A DNA stretch of 64,000 nt. Origin: Stygiolobus sp037389425. GTDB taxonomy: Archaea > Thermoproteota > Thermoprotei_A > Sulfolobales > Sulfolobaceae. Location: the NCBI RefSeq assembly GCF_037389425.1, contig NZ_JBBHKR010000042.1, positions 62,001 to 126,000 on the forward strand, in the 5' to 3' direction. The position numbers and the translations under genes are program-made. Under the pieces are notes generated by a model. The model had not been told where the DNA came from and made no database searches. It was given only the letters and a program-made list of their open reading frames with translations. This document shows positions 40,286 through 47,888 of this stretch, in pieces; the stretch's first letter is position 1; every line of letters begins with the position of its first letter.

Positions 40286-41821
40286 ATGAGGAAAATACCT
40301 AAGACTATGTCAACTCAACACCCTGACAATGCCAGAGTGCCTGAGTGGAATAAGGGCGAAGTAATAAGCGGTGAAGGCGAAGTAATTGAAGCTTTTTTAG
40401 CATATTCCCATTATGGTGTGGATGAGGTCATGTGGGACGCAGAGGGAAAAGACGTAGATACCCACGTAGTCAGAAAACTACTTTCTCAATACCCTGAGTT
40501 TTTCAAGGAAAAAGTATTAGGTAGGGACATATTCCTGACATACAGAATTCCGAACCCGAAGATTGAGGGAGCCGAAAAGAAAGTATTCGCAGAAACTCTT
40601 CAAAGTATTCCGATCACCTATGACCTAGCAGAGAAATTCTATGATACAAAACCTACCCCTCCGGTATTCGAGGTGATTCTTCCTTTCACTACTGATTACA
40701 AAGATTTGATCTCTATCGTAAAATATTATGAGAACGTGATAGTCAATACAGAGGACGTGAAACTCGTCGATGATATTTACGTGAAAGACCTTATAGGTGA
40801 GATAAACCCTAAAAAAATCGAAATAATACCGCTCATCGAAGACAGAGATTCTATGCTAAGAATAGACGAGATAGTAGGTGGTTATGTTAAAGCTCTTAGA
40901 CCTCCTTATATGAGGGTGTTTCTGGCTAGGTCAGACCCTGCAATGAACTACGGGATGATCTCCGCTATACTTTCGGTGAAATATGCACTTAGCAGACTAG
41001 GGAAGATGGAGAAACAACTTAACATATCTTTCTTCCCTATGTTAGGGGTAGGAGCATTACCGTTTAGAGGACATTTTAGTCCTGATAATGTAGATAGGAC
41101 AATGGACGAGTACAGGGGTGTTTATACTTATACAGTTCAGTCAGCTTTCAAATATGATTATGAAGATGATCAGGTAGTAAGTGCCATAAGGAAAGTTAAC
41201 GAGAGAGATGTGCAGGAGAAACCCATACTAAGTGATGACGAGGAAGATATTCTTAAAAAAATAGCTAGATTGTATACAGAAAGTTATCAACCAATAATAG
41301 AGAGTTTGGCAGATGCTATAAACAAGATAGCTCTTTTATTACCTAGAAGAAGAGCGAGAAAATTGCATATAGGACTGTTTGGATATTCAAGAAGTACAGG
41401 TAAAGTAACGTTACCCAGAGCGATAGCATTTACTGGAGCGCTTTACAGCCTAGGTATACCTCCTGAAATAATCGGTATTTCCTCTTTAGGCAAACTTAAC
41501 GAGAAAGAATTCGAGGTATTTTCCCAGAACTACAAATACTTTAAGTATGACATTCAATGTGCTGCTAAATTCATTAGCTTGGAGTCCCTTGAACTACTTA
41601 AACAGATTTGGAACGTGGATAAGGATACACTGACTAAGATAAAAGGAGATATCGATTTCGTTGAACATCAGCTAGGGATACACATTGGGGGAAATGACTA
41701 CGTAAGTAGAAAGCATAACTTAATGACAAGTCTGGCGTTATTGGCGTTGAAAGAAGGACACATAGATGAAGCTAAGAATTACCTTTTAGAAATGGCTAAA
41801 ATAAGAAGATCATTGGGATGA
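40286..41821 (+). CDS. ppcA: Phosphoenolpyruvate carboxylase, archaeal type
   Basis: 511 residues, the length of the archaeal PpcA family and about half the bacterial/plant enzyme. It opens with the conserved RKIPKTMSTQHPDNARVPEW. Further conserved blocks are FLTYRIPNPKIEGAEKK, VFLARSDPAMNYGM, GALPFRGHFSPDN, GLFGYSRSTGKVTLPRAI and QLGIHIGGNDYVSRKHN near the C-terminus. It fixes bicarbonate onto PEP to give oxaloacetate, linking the carbon-fixation cycle to biosynthesis. A four-base overlap (ATGA) joins it to the next gene. Confidence 0.93.
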   Translation: MRKIPKTMSTQHPDNARVPEWNKGEVISGEGEVIEAFLAYSHYGVDEVMWDAEGKDVDTHVVRKLLSQYPEFFKEKVLGRDIFLTYRIPNPKIEGAEKKVFAETLQSIPITYDLAEKFYDTKPTPPVFEVILPFTTDYKDLISIVKYYENVIVNTEDVKLVDDIYVKDLIGEINPKKIEIIPLIEDRDSMLRIDEIVGGYVKALRPPYMRVFLARSDPAMNYGMISAILSVKYALSRLGKMEKQLNISFFPMLGVGALPFRGHFSPDNVDRTMDEYRGVYTYTVQSAFKYDYEDDQVVSAIRKVNERDVQEKPILSDDEEDILKKIARLYTESYQPIIESLADAINKIALLLPRRRARKLHIGLFGYSRSTGKVTLPRAIAFTGALYSLGIPPEIIGISSLGKLNEKEFEVFSQNYKYFKYDIQCAAKFISLESLELLKQIWNVDKDTLTKIKGDIDFVEHQLGIHIGGNDYVSRKHNLMTSLALLALKEGHIDEAKNYLLEMAKIRRSLG

Positions 41822-42666
41822 GAGTACTAGTAAACGGCTTGTTACAGTTTGACTCAGGTAAAACAACTTTTTCTCTATCTTTATTATCAACCTTAAGGCA
41901 GAATGGAATAGAATTTTTTCCTCACAAACCCGTGGCAGGTCATAACGCTTGGTACAGCTTTTCGACACTCTTAAGAAGTGAGGAGTTAAACGCTCTAGTT
42001 GGAAATGATGCGTTAAAATACTATGACGAAATAATACGATATAAGAGTGAAAAGAGCGGAATAATAAACATAATAAACGAGATTAATCCATTTGCAGTAT
42101 TACTAGCACCGCCAGATTTACAAAAGATAAACTTTGATGTGAGGCTTTACAAGGAACTGATAAATGAAGGAGTTATTGTAATGTTACGTGTCTTCGACTG
42201 CGAATCGGTATTTCATTTCTCACTACAAGGTTTCGAGAAGATAGTCCCAGACTCATTAACGGGAAAAGTTTTACACTTAAAGAAGATTTTTAAGGCTACT
42301 GAAATCTCTAAGGAAAAACTTCGGGAGCTTGTTGATTCTTCGCCTGCGATAACCGAGAAGTGTACACGGAGAGTTTTTCAGAATTACAAGAACGTATTAA
42401 TCGAGTCATACAACGACGCGCTTTCCCCTAACTACACATCTTTAGACGTAGATTTAATGTTTGTAGTTACACCGGGTAAAGCATTCTTAATCGAGGAATT
42501 TAAAAAAGTTATAGGTCTCTTTACTTATCCTCCGTGGTTAGTTTCCGTTTCTTCATTTATGAAATATGTCAAGGTAGTGAGGTCATGGAATATCGAAGTA
42601 GGTAGGTACCAATTAAATGATAACCTCTTAGATTTCATTCTCAAATTTATTGATAAAAATGAGTAA
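41818..42666 (+). CDS. P-loop NTPase-like protein coupled to ppcA
   Basis: 282 residues. The N-terminal strand and loop VLVNGLLQFDSGKTTFSLSLL is a P-loop of the SIMIBI type as in BioD/MobB proteins; LAPPDL and a late FVVTPGKAFL segment complete the core. Function unknown. The overlap with ppcA means the two are translated together, so a role in regulating or supplying that branch point is possible. Nothing indicates dethiobiotin synthesis itself. Confidence 0.6.
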   Translation: MRVLVNGLLQFDSGKTTFSLSLLSTLRQNGIEFFPHKPVAGHNAWYSFSTLLRSEELNALVGNDALKYYDEIIRYKSEKSGIINIINEINPFAVLLAPPDLQKINFDVRLYKELINEGVIVMLRVFDCESVFHFSLQGFEKIVPDSLTGKVLHLKKIFKATEISKEKLRELVDSSPAITEKCTRRVFQNYKNVLIESYNDALSPNYTSLDVDLMFVVTPGKAFLIEEFKKVIGLFTYPPWLVSVSSFMKYVKVVRSWNIEVGRYQLNDNLLDFILKFIDKNE

Positions 42667-42729
42667 ATAAGAAAACAAAGTATAAAATTAAGGAAATAAG
42701 TTTTTAGATGATGTCAAATATTTTAAATT

Positions 42730-43311
42730 ATGCAAGACAGATATGTCGATGTAAAAGGTGCTAAAATACATTTTATTGAAGAAGGAAGTGGAAAGCCTTT
42801 TCTTCTATTTCACGGTGCGAGATTTAACGCTCATACATGGGTCGAAACTAAGACAGTAGAAAGTATAGCCAATGCGGGATATAGAGCAATCTCGGTAGAT
42901 TTTCCAGGCTTTGGTAAGTCTACTAATGGGGGCTTTGAATCTCTTTCATCTTTTATAAAGGACTTCATGGACACCTTAGGGATAAGCAAAGCATATTTAT
43001 TAGGTGCTTCCATGGGTGGAGAAGCAGTATTAGGATTCGCTGTAGATAACCCGGACATGGTAGATGGACTGGTGTTAGTCGGAGCTGTAGGTGTCTCCGC
43101 TTATAAGGACAAGTTGAAGAACTTAGTAGGCAAGAGAATTCTTCTGATTTGGGGTGAGAAAGACTCAGTATCTCCTAGAAGTAATGCTGAGCTTATAATG
43201 AAGACCGTAAACACGGCGAAGCTTGTGATAGTAGGCAAGCAACACGCATGTTACCTAGATGATAATGTAAGCTTTAACAACGTTATAGTCAACTTCCTGA
43301 AGGGAGAGTGA
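42730..43311 (+). CDS. Alpha/beta hydrolase
   Basis: 193 residues. The oxyanion region is LLFHGARFNAHTW, the nucleophile elbow LGASMGGEAVLG (Gly-Ala-Ser-Met-Gly), the acid ILLIWGEKDSVSP, and the His is in GKQHACYLDD. It is a small member lacking most of the lid domain, as an esterase or thioesterase would be. Substrate unknown. Four bases after its stop begins the DUF2250-like gene on the same strand. Confidence 0.75.
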   Translation: MQDRYVDVKGAKIHFIEEGSGKPFLLFHGARFNAHTWVETKTVESIANAGYRAISVDFPGFGKSTNGGFESLSSFIKDFMDTLGISKAYLLGASMGGEAVLGFAVDNPDMVDGLVLVGAVGVSAYKDKLKNLVGKRILLIWGEKDSVSPRSNAELIMKTVNTAKLVIVGKQHACYLDDNVSFNNVIVNFLKGE

Positions 43312-43314
43312 ATT

Positions 43315-43950
43315 ATGGATGAGGAGTTGAGAAAAAAACTAATGGAAGTTCTAAAGGATAAGAGACTTCTGGAGGTAATGAAACATTTAAGGAAGGCTAA
43401 TGTTGACTATGGAAAGTCGATAATGCTGAATACAAAAATTCCCATTCAAGAAGTAGTAGAATTGCTAGACCGGCTAGAAAGGTTAGGATTAATTGAAAGG
43501 GTTCATGGTGCTACACTGAAAAATACTGAAGCAAAGTTTAAGCTCAGTAAAGAAGTTCATAAACACCATACTTACTACACTTTGACCAGAGAAGGAGACC
43601 ACTTATTAAGACAGTTAGATGAGAAGGAATTGATAAAGGCATATATTGATTTAGTTAAAAACGACCAGTTCGCCCTGGATATTCTTAAGATAGCTGATGA
43701 GGTAAACGCAGATCACGCTCTAACTTATTCAAAGCTTTTGCATAAGCCGTTAGAAGAGATAACACCTAAGTTAGAGGAATTGGAAAGAATGGGTCTACTA
43801 GAAGAGGCTCAAGCTAAAATAATAAAATTTAGGGAGAGAAGGTCTAAGCCAAAAAAGGAGACTAGAACACATCATAAGTACTACGGTCTTTCAAGGATAG
43901 GAGAGTTAGTGGTAAGGGAGTTAAAAAGGCAAGGCGTAATACCAAAGTAG
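43315..43950 (+). CDS. DUF2250-like protein with two winged-helix repeats
   Basis: 211 residues made of two ~100-residue winged-helix units: residues 15-100 (VDYGKSIMLNTKIPIQEVVELLDRLERLGLIERV, HHTYYTLTREGDHLLRQL) and 105-210 (ADHALTYSKLLHKPLEEITPKLEELERMGLLEEA, HHKYYGLSRIGELVVREL). The internal duplication is clear. It resembles archaeal DUF2250 regulators. Possibly a dual-headed DNA-binding protein; target unknown. Likely operon with the hydrolase. Confidence 0.7.
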   Translation: MDEELRKKLMEVLKDKRLLEVMKHLRKANVDYGKSIMLNTKIPIQEVVELLDRLERLGLIERVHGATLKNTEAKFKLSKEVHKHHTYYTLTREGDHLLRQLDEKELIKAYIDLVKNDQFALDILKIADEVNADHALTYSKLLHKPLEEITPKLEELERMGLLEEAQAKIIKFRERRSKPKKETRTHHKYYGLSRIGELVVRELKRQGVIPK

Positions 43951-43955
43951 AAGAC

Positions 43956-44891
43956 TCACATAGTTTCCTTAACTAGTTTATAAATTTCATTTAGAATACC
44001 TATTATATCGTGTTCCTCATTAAGCTTCTTCGATACTATCTCGTTGTTTTCCCTAATGATTTTTGTTATAACGTCGTTTACTTTCTTTCTCAATAGTAAC
44101 TCCATCATCTTTATTCTTCTTTCTCTTATTCTCTCATCGAAGATACCTTTTTGCTTTAAATATTCCAGATGTTCCTCAAAAATATCTACCGTTTCTTTAA
44201 TCCCTACTCCTTTAGTAGCTATCGTTTTTACGAGCTTAGGCTTCCATCCATCTCTATAATCTACTTCTGCTGTGTCGATAGCGAAGCGTAAGACGTTAAA
44301 CAGCATTTCTGCTTCCACTTTATCAGCTTTATTTACTACGTATACATCCCCTATTTCCATAATTCCTGCTTTCAAAGCTTGTATTTCATCCCCAGTCCCC
44401 GGAACGTTTACTACAGCGATCGTGTGAACTCCGTTTACTACGTCTGTATCTGTCTGTCCAGCTCCTACAGTTTCAACTATAATTCTGTCGAAGCCAAGAC
44501 CGTCTAATGCTTCAATAAGCATTAGTGCCTCAGAAGATATACCTCCTAGATGGCCCCTCGAGGCAATACTCCTAACGAATACATTCTTTTCCTCAACACT
44601 TGTCAATCTTATCCTATTGCCCATAAAAGAGCCCATGCTAAACGGACTTGAAGGATCTATCAGTATTACACCTACTCTATGGCCTCTAGTTACATATTCT
44701 TTGATTAACTCTCCGATTAAGGTGCTCTTACCAGCTCCGGGAGATCCTGTTATTCCCACTACATGAGCTTTCCCTGATCTCTTCATTAATTCTTGTAAAC
44801 TCTCTAACCCTTCACTGGACATATATTCAATCTTTGTTAAAAGACGTGAAATTGATAGCTCGTCTCCTTCAAGTGCTCTTTCAAGAAGCAA
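43956..44891 (-). CDS. meaB: MeaB/ArgK-type GTPase, methylmalonyl-CoA mutase chaperone
   Basis: 311 residues of the G3E family. Walker A GSPGAGKSTLIGELI is at about 49-63, followed by VILIDPSSPFSMGSFMGNRIRL, IVETVGAGQTDTDV and NKAD. Members gate B12 loading and protect methylmalonyl-CoA mutase. The gene overlaps the cobalamin-binding subunit gene by 11 nt, confirming the pairing. In Sulfolobales the mutase converts methylmalonyl-CoA to succinyl-CoA in the carbon-fixation cycle. The large subunit is not in this window. Confidence 0.92.
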   Translation of the reverse strand: MLLERALEGDELSISRLLTKIEYMSSEGLESLQELMKRSGKAHVVGITGSPGAGKSTLIGELIKEYVTRGHRVGVILIDPSSPFSMGSFMGNRIRLTSVEEKNVFVRSIASRGHLGGISSEALMLIEALDGLGFDRIIVETVGAGQTDTDVVNGVHTIAVVNVPGTGDEIQALKAGIMEIGDVYVVNKADKVEAEMLFNVLRFAIDTAEVDYRDGWKPKLVKTIATKGVGIKETVDIFEEHLEYLKQKGIFDERIRERRIKMMELLLRKKVNDVITKIIRENNEIVSKKLNEEHDIIGILNEIYKLVKETM

Positions 44892-45309
44892 TCTTTAAGC
44901 CCCTCTTAGCAGCTACCGCTTTAGTTATTTTCTCAGTAATCTCCTTCAAACTTGATCCGGGTAAAAATACTTCGTCAACTCCAATCTCTTTTAACTTAGG
45001 TATGTCTTGTGGGGGAATAACTCCTCCCACTACCAGCACTACGTCGTTTAATCCTTTTTCTTTCATTTGTTGAACTACCAAAGGAACCAGTTCTAAGTGT
45101 GCCCCGCTTAGTATGCTCACTCCTATGACATCCACGTCTTCTTGCAAAGCTGCTTTAACTATTTGCTCAGGTGTTTGTCTTAATCCCGTGTAAACTACTT
45201 CCATACCCGCATCTTTCAAAGCCCTTGCAATTACTTTAGCCCCTCTATCATGTCCGTCTAAACCTAACTTAGCCACGAGAACCTTAATTCTTCTCTCTTG
45301 ACTCATCAC
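44881..45309 (-). CDS. Methylmalonyl-CoA mutase, cobalamin-binding small subunit
   Basis: 142 residues of the B12-binding domain. KLGLDGHDRGAKVIARAL contains the DxHxxG cobalamin signature with the axial His, and GVSILSGAHLELVPLV and VGGVIPPQDIPKL complete the Rossmann-like fold (SxL and GG motifs). It pairs with a separate catalytic subunit, as is usual in archaea. Encoded directly before meaB. It is upstream of the tRNA-Trp gene on the same strand but in a separate unit. Confidence 0.92.
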   Translation of the reverse strand: MMSQERRIKVLVAKLGLDGHDRGAKVIARALKDAGMEVVYTGLRQTPEQIVKAALQEDVDVIGVSILSGAHLELVPLVVQQMKEKGLNDVVLVVGGVIPPQDIPKLKEIGVDEVFLPGSSLKEITEKITKAVAAKRGLKIAS

Positions 45310-45380
45310 ATATAATACCGCTTATACTGTTTAAAATCTTTATATGTATGAACAGAAGACAAGCCAGCTATTAAAAATAA

Positions 45381-45517
45381 TGGGCCCGCGGGGACTTGAA
45401 CCCCGGACCACCGGGTCTCTCTCTTCCAGATACCGCTCATCCCCCATAAAGGGGTCGTTAGACCCAATGTTCTCCATATCTGGAGCCCGGCACTCTACCT
45501 TGCTGAGCTACGGGCCC
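45381..45517 (-). tRNA. tRNA-Trp (CCA) with intron
   Basis: 137 nt on the minus strand. Acceptor GGGCCCG pairs perfectly with CGGGCCC, discriminator A, no encoded CCA end. D arm GCTC/GAGT, anticodon stem CCGGG/CCCGG with loop CTCCAGA giving anticodon CCA, variable loop TGGTC, T arm CGGGG-TTCAAGT-CCCCG. A 63-nt intron (about 45417-45479) lies after position 37, the usual archaeal site. It has complementary segments (CCAGATA near its start, TATCTGG near its end) that would build the bulge-helix-bulge for the splicing endonuclease. No box D is evident in it, so unlike euryarchaeal tRNA-Trp introns it does not look like a guide RNA. Confidence 0.93.
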
Positions 45518-45625
45518 ATTATCGATCATGTACTAAAATCGATTTGGAGACAAAGAAAATAAACTTAACTGAAATCAAGGAAAGAAGTTTTGGGAGGATA
45601 GTAGGAAAAGCAAGACTAACATAAA

Positions 45626-45675
45626 TCAGCGCTTGCAATCTATCTTCACGGTTCCAGAGCCTGGAAGCTCATCAT
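45626..45675 (-). ncRNA. Box C/D guide sRNA overlapping a stop codon
   Basis: On the minus strand: box C ATGATGA (45675-45669), guide GCTTCCAGGCT, box D' CTGG, 4-nt spacer AACC, box C' GTGAAGA, guide TAGATTGCAAGCG, box D CTGA (45629-45626). Total 50 nt with guides of 11 and 13 nt, as in Sulfolobus C/D RNAs. The TGA stop of the HTH gene (45672-45674) lies inside box C, so the RNA is probably processed from, or follows, that mRNA. D+5 targets would be a U in CGCUU-GCAAUCUA and, for D', a U in AGCCU-GGAAGC. Target RNAs not identified. Confidence 0.85.
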
Positions 45676-46016
45676 GTATCATAAGGACAAGCCGAACCCT
45701 GTTTTAAGACTTTTCTCCTAGCGTAACTACATAGAGGACATAGTGAGATCACAGTATCCTCGCTATCTTTCTCGTTCACTAGTTTATTTACAAAAGAGTT
45801 TATTAAGTCGGTGAAGTCTTCATCATTTTCCAGCTCTTTCTTTATTTCTAAGTCTCCTCTCTTACCTTTAATAAGATAGTTTACCTCCGCAACAGATAAA
45901 CCGAGTAGTTCACCTATATCTTTTTGAGAATAACCTCTTTTAATTAACTCCTGAGCCAAAATACTCCTAATTGCTGGTATCACCTCTTTTATAGAGGTCT
46001 CGCAAGGAGCTTGAAT
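45672..46016 (-). CDS. XRE-like HTH regulator of the COG2522 type, apparent ATT start
   Basis: About 114 residues. The HTH is RGYSQKDIGELLGLSVAEVNYLIKG; the C-terminus has CPLCSYARR and ACPYD, likely part of a metal site. The first canonical start is GTG 45983, but the frame upstream encodes QAPCETSIKE, matching the PCE-x-x-V/I-K motif that begins this family. No ATG, GTG or TTG exists between it and the upstream stop at 46053-46055; ATT 46014-46016 is the nearest likely start. If GTG 45983 is used, the protein is 103 residues and lacks the conserved Cys. The stop codon overlaps a C/D sRNA. Confidence 0.65.
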   Translation of the reverse strand: MQAPCETSIKEVIPAIRSILAQELIKRGYSQKDIGELLGLSVAEVNYLIKGKRGDLEIKKELENDEDFTDLINSFVNKLVNEKDSEDTVISLCPLCSYARRKVLKQGSACPYDT

Positions 46017-46137
46017 CTTTTTACTTATTAATTTTTTTCCAGTAATGGTTGTTCACTACAATAAACATTCGTATTATAATTTAATAAAAGTTACTTTAAA
46101 CTTTGTTAATTTACTCTCTCACAATTTTTAATTATTT

Positions 46138-46590
46138 TTAACTACAATTTAGCTTTAAATAACCAAAAACCTCATCAACATCTTCACTAATTGTAAATCC
46201 GAGCTTTTTCCCTATTCTTATCATGGGATAATTATCTGGCAGAGTGTAAAATTTTACTTCACACAATTTTTCTTCTTTAGCCTTCTCTATCAATTTTTTC
46301 ACAATCTCAGTTCCTATCCCTATTCTTCTATAATTTGGATGCACTACTAGAGCGAATTCCCCGTCATTATATAAAGTTCCTTCTCCTATTATTTTTCCTT
46401 CAGATTCGGCTACTATAGTGTAGTGATCTCCTCCGCTCACTATCTTTTTTGCTTCTTCGGGTGTAAGCCTATGATAAGAAAAGAAACGTAAATAAAGATC
46501 TTCAGAGGATAAAGAGTTATAAAGTTCTAGAATTTTTTCCCAATCTTTTTCCTCCGCTTTACGATAATTTACTTGTAGCTCCAAACTCAT
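46138..46590 (-). CDS. GNAT-family N-acetyltransferase
   Basis: 150 residues. The N-terminus VNYRKAEEKDWEKILELYNSL and RFFSYHRLTPEEAKKIV resemble the GNAT domain attached to some acyl-CoA synthetases. Acetyl-CoA binding is by HPNYRRIGIGTEIVKKLI (R/QxxGxG/A). It probably acetylates protein lysines or a small molecule. It is divergent from the dehydrogenase gene at 46684. Confidence 0.8.
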   Translation of the reverse strand: MSLELQVNYRKAEEKDWEKILELYNSLSSEDLYLRFFSYHRLTPEEAKKIVSGGDHYTIVAESEGKIIGEGTLYNDGEFALVVHPNYRRIGIGTEIVKKLIEKAKEEKLCEVKFYTLPDNYPMIRIGKKLGFTISEDVDEVFGYLKLNCS

Positions 46591-46683
46591 ATTTATACTT
46601 TAGTAATCTGGTATAAAAACACTTACGATAATAAAAAAGGTGTGAAAACATGGTTATTTATAATCTACTTTTTTCTCTCTTAC

Positions 46684-47856
46684 ATGATGATTAGTAAAAT
46701 AGCTGTAGTTGGAGCAGGTACAATGGGACATGGAATAGCGGAGGTAGCTGCACTTTCTGGGTTTGAAGTTGCTCTAATAGATATATCTTGGGATTTTTTA
46801 AACAAGGCTAAAGAACGTATTTCAGAGTCCCTGAACAAGCTAGCAGAAAGAAAACAGATAAGTGATGCTAAAGCTGTCTTGGATAGAATATCCTTTAACA
46901 CCTCTTATGACATTGCTAAAGATGCAGATTTTGCCATTGAGGCTGTTCCTGAAAAGCTAGAGCTTAAGAGAACCGTGTTCAGGACGTTGGACACTGTTAT
47001 GCCGTCACATGCAGTATTGGCAACTAACACGTCATCTATCCCCATTTCAGATATAGCAGAGGCGACAAATAGAAAGGAGAAAGTAATAGGGATGCACTTC
47101 TTTAATCCTCCAGTTATAATGAAACTCGTGGAAGTAATTCCAAGTAAATACACAAATCGAGAAACAGTAGACTTAACGATAGACTTAGCTAAAAAAATGA
47201 ATAAGATCCCGGTGAGTTTAAAATATGAAATACCAGGCTTTGTCTCTAATAGGATATTTATCAGACTACTTCAGGAAGCATGTAGGGAAGTAGAGAGCGG
47301 GGAAGCTAAAATAGAAGAAGTTGATAGTACTGCTAGGAATAAACTTAAGTTACCAATGGGCTTATTTGAACTTGCTGATTATGTAGGACTCGACGTGGTA
47401 GTAGATATATGGAATGTATTGGTTGTCAGAGGAACTCCTGATGTAAACTGCTCAATGTTCAAAACTAAAGTAAACGAGAAAAACTTGGGGGTTAAAACAG
47501 GAAAAGGATTCTATACATATCCAGCCCCCGGTAAATACGCTAAAGTCCAACTGCCCGAATCAAGCAAGGTAGATCCCGCGAGGTTAATCTCACTCTCCGT
47601 TAACGAAGCTAGTTGGATGGTAGAAAATGGTATAGTGTCTGCTAAGGACGTAGATACGGTAATGATATATGGTTTCAACTTCCCAAAGGGGTTAATGGAG
47701 ATGGCAGACGAAGCGGGTTTAGATAAGATATTGAAGAACCTCGAGGACATATATTCTAAGGGTTATCAAGCGTATAAGCCCACGGAGCTTCTTAGGAAAC
47801 TTGTGTCTGAAGGTAAGATCGGGAAGGGCAAAGGAGAAGGTTTTCACAAATATTAA
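46684..47856 (+). CDS. 3-hydroxyacyl-CoA dehydrogenase (3-hydroxybutyryl-CoA type)
   Basis: About 390 residues. KIAVVGAGTMGHGIAEVAALSGFEVAL binds NAD; AIEAVPEKLELK, TNTSSIPIS and GMHFFNPPVIMKLVEVI follow, with the catalytic His in HFFNP. Two C-terminal dimerisation units (PGFVSNRIFIRLLQEA; GVKTGKGFYTYP; then SLSVNEASWMVENG) make it longer than the ~290-residue bacterial enzyme. It oxidises (S)-3-hydroxybutyryl-CoA to acetoacetyl-CoA, the step after crotonyl-CoA hydration in the 4-hydroxybutyrate branch. ATG 46684 follows a TATA-like TTATTTATAA (46653-46662); GTG 46642 is less likely. Confidence 0.87.
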   Translation: MMISKIAVVGAGTMGHGIAEVAALSGFEVALIDISWDFLNKAKERISESLNKLAERKQISDAKAVLDRISFNTSYDIAKDADFAIEAVPEKLELKRTVFRTLDTVMPSHAVLATNTSSIPISDIAEATNRKEKVIGMHFFNPPVIMKLVEVIPSKYTNRETVDLTIDLAKKMNKIPVSLKYEIPGFVSNRIFIRLLQEACREVESGEAKIEEVDSTARNKLKLPMGLFELADYVGLDVVVDIWNVLVVRGTPDVNCSMFKTKVNEKNLGVKTGKGFYTYPAPGKYAKVQLPESSKVDPARLISLSVNEASWMVENGIVSAKDVDTVMIYGFNFPKGLMEMADEAGLDKILKNLEDIYSKGYQAYKPTELLRKLVSEGKIGKGKGEGFHKY

Positions 47857-47888
47857 TACTTTTTAAATAGTTTATACAATCTAAGTAT

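Noticed and set aside
45417..45479. Guide RNA inside the tRNA-Trp intron
   Set aside because: A GGGATGAG sequence resembles box C, but no box D partner was found.
46642..46683. GTG start of the hydroxyacyl-CoA dehydrogenase
   Set aside because: The added residues are hydrophobic and precede the NAD-binding strand; a TATA-like sequence falls inside this stretch, supporting ATG 46684.
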